From contig NC_081413.1 of the NCBI RefSeq assembly GCF_030272615.1, forward strand, positions 551,827,136 to 551,891,135: DNA of 64,000 bases. Direction: 5' to 3'. Below the pieces are notes generated by a model. That model made no database searches. It saw nothing but the letters and a program-made list of their open reading frames with translations, and was not told the DNA's origin. The stretch's first letter is position 1, and every line of letters begins with the position of its first letter. The stretch is from Cryptomeria japonica. Taxonomy: Eukaryota > Streptophyta > Pinopsida > Cupressales > Cupressaceae. Positions 62,641 to 64,000 of the stretch are shown one piece after another. The translations under genes were made by a program, and so were the position numbers.

Positions 62641-64000
62641 TGAATATAGAACAATTCATCAATGATATATACAAAATTCTCAAAATCATTCTACTCTGAA
62701 CCATAGAATCAATCAAGTGATCCTTCAAGATCGACTCTAACCCGTATTGTGTCAAGTATTGCCTCGTGGTCAAATTCACAAACTTTCTATAAAATCTTGT
62801 TATGAGGTCTACCATGATACTTCATCAAATGGATTCTTGTTGCAACAACAAGGTTAGAGAAATGAAGAACATGTCTGTGTGTTTCAAAGTCCTCGAACAA
62901 CCAAACATCAGAATTCTTGATAGGGTATCTTCGAAGCCATGTTCCTGTCATGACAACAGACCCTATTGGGTACTCAATACCCTCTCCTTCAATGATTGTG
63001 GTTGTCAATTTTCTTTTTGGCTCAACACAACGACACAAATAGTAATCTGTTCCTTCTTCATTGTTCTCTTTTGCAACAACTACATACACATGACCTACAT
63101 TTTATAAAGTGTTAATTAATACCAAAATTAAAGTATGATGTACAAAAAAGTAAACCAAAAAGAATACTTGCAAAAAAATTAACTCAAAAAATCACTTGAA
63201 TCCACTAGGCCGGATACATGGTCAAAATCCACTGATGTCTCCATCTGTCTCAATTGTAGTGCTCTGTGAATTTGATATGTATCAATGGGAACCAATGGTC
63301 TACAAGACCATTTGTCAACCCACTCTTGTGATTCACATTCTTCCCACAAACAATACATGCATGAAGAGAAAAAACATAGCATCTGTCTTGTATAAATTAC
63401 CAGTGAACTTGAATTTGAACTCATAAATGAGTGCATGTCACTCGATCCTACAATTGTACAACAATCTAGAAAACTTTCAATGTTAGATTTAGTGATCAAC
63501 CAAAAATATCTATGAACCATTGACGTACCTGGATTACTTGGACCCATCGTAGACTTACACCATCGCACAATTATTTCTGCATCTATCAACTCAGCACCAC
63601 CTTCCTACTTCAATTCTTCTCTAGCTAGGGCTCTTTTCACACATGCTCCTACACCATCATGCTCTCCCTTACCATGTCCAGCCTTAGTGAAATTCCAAAA
63701 ATGTTGTACATTGCTTGTCATATGCATCCTTGTCAATGAATAAAGCATCCTTGCATTCTTGAATTGTGCAGTGCAATTATCTGACCATATTAAGTGTCAG
63801 TTGTATCGTATGTTCTTTTCCCTTAAGCTATCATAGAAAACTTTAAAGCATCCTTGTATAGACTCTGATGAATGAGTGTGATCATCACTTATGTAGAAAT
63901 GATACTCTCTTACAACCTTTCTATCCTCCTCTATGCTATCATTTGCATGCATGAATGCTATGTGTACAAAAATAGAAACTTGTGTAGAGTGATAATACAT
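62620..64000 (-). pseudogene. Transposase-like protein, 3' part, degenerate
   Basis: The minus-strand gene enters from beyond 64000. From the right: VREYHFYISDDHTHSSESIQ (63890); a TGA at about 63794; then IWSDNCTAQFKNARMLY and FTKAGHGKGEHDGVGACVKR (63650-63780); a TAG near 63606; a segment with CFFSSC...WEECESQEWVDKW (63290-63370); a probable GT-AG intron (about 63090-63150); and VYVVVAKENNEEGTDYYLC to about 62790. The D-x-C-x-x-QFK and HGKG-x-x-DG-x-G blocks followed by a Cys-rich segment recall, from general knowledge, an uncharacterised transposon-derived protein group found in animals and plants. A DDE-type nuclease is possible, not shown. It faces the unknown gene of copy A tail to tail. 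Confidence 0.5.

Larger units (their letters stand above)
57797..64000 (+). mobile_element. Unidentified element family, copy A (extends past the window)
   Basis: The match to copy B begins at 57797 (GGGTATGTGCACAAAGATGG). In order: a GC-motif leader, a ten-exon gene, two 188-bp repeat units, a 358-bp tandem repeat, an AT-rich repeat zone, and a convergent transposase-like gene that runs off the right edge. Matching to copy B is certain only to 61265; including the rest is inference from proximity. The right terminus is not seen, so terminal repeats and target duplication cannot be tested here. Confidence 0.5.

Overview
The window looks like nuclear DNA of a seed plant, most likely a gymnosperm such as a conifer. 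It is AT-rich and gene-poor, and most of it is decayed retrotransposons nested in one another, with one apparently intact spliced disease-resistance (NLR) gene at 48.2-51.7 kb. The conifer assignment is inference; no sequence search was possible.

Layout. 0-12.5 kb: a 5' fragment of a Ty1/copia element on + (LTR 465-1369, then a met-tRNA primer site), then copy B (minus strand) of an unidentified element family. A complete but dead copia element (2616-9762) is inserted in copy B. 12.5-20.7 kb: remains of a third copia element (minus), carrying a small hAT-like MITE (12745-13041, perfect 8-bp target duplication) and, inside its LTR, a 5.1-kb Ty3/gypsy chromovirus with 117-bp LTRs (14830-19920, duplicated AACCC). 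20.9-44.2 kb: an L1-type LINE on the minus strand, split by an 18.2-kb Ty3/gypsy element (22347-40574, duplicated ACTAG). That element has gag-pol on the minus strand and a plant-mobile-domain (PMD) reading frame on the opposite strand. About 1.2 kb of GGGGCCC-rich sequence also interrupts the LINE. 44.2-54.6 kb: AT-rich spacer around the NLR gene. 54.6-57.8 kb: a miniature LTR element (TRIM) with a solo copia LTR in its second repeat, then probable gypsy remains. 57.8-64 kb: copy A (plus strand) of the unidentified family, with a spliced gene of unknown function, tandem repeats, and a convergent transposase-like gene running off the right edge.

Most notable. (1) Copies A and B, inverted relative to each other and about 45 kb apart, share a multi-exon gene and a 188-bp tandem repeat. 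They could be a little-described two-gene transposon. (2) In the 18-kb gypsy element, the leaders of both gag-pol and the antisense PMD frame hold long arrays of a degenerate TAGCGCAT octamer, in the sense orientation of each transcript. (3) The NLR has seven exons whose predicted joins give an open frame of 921 codons. It has no TIR domain; instead it has a cysteine-rich N-terminus and a helical region.

Relative timing follows from the nesting. The LINE is older than the 18-kb gypsy element, copia-3 is older than the MITE and chromovirus, copy B is older than copia-1, and the TRIM is older than the solo LTR. The transposon coding regions all carry stops and shifts; of the genes, only the NLR looks functional.
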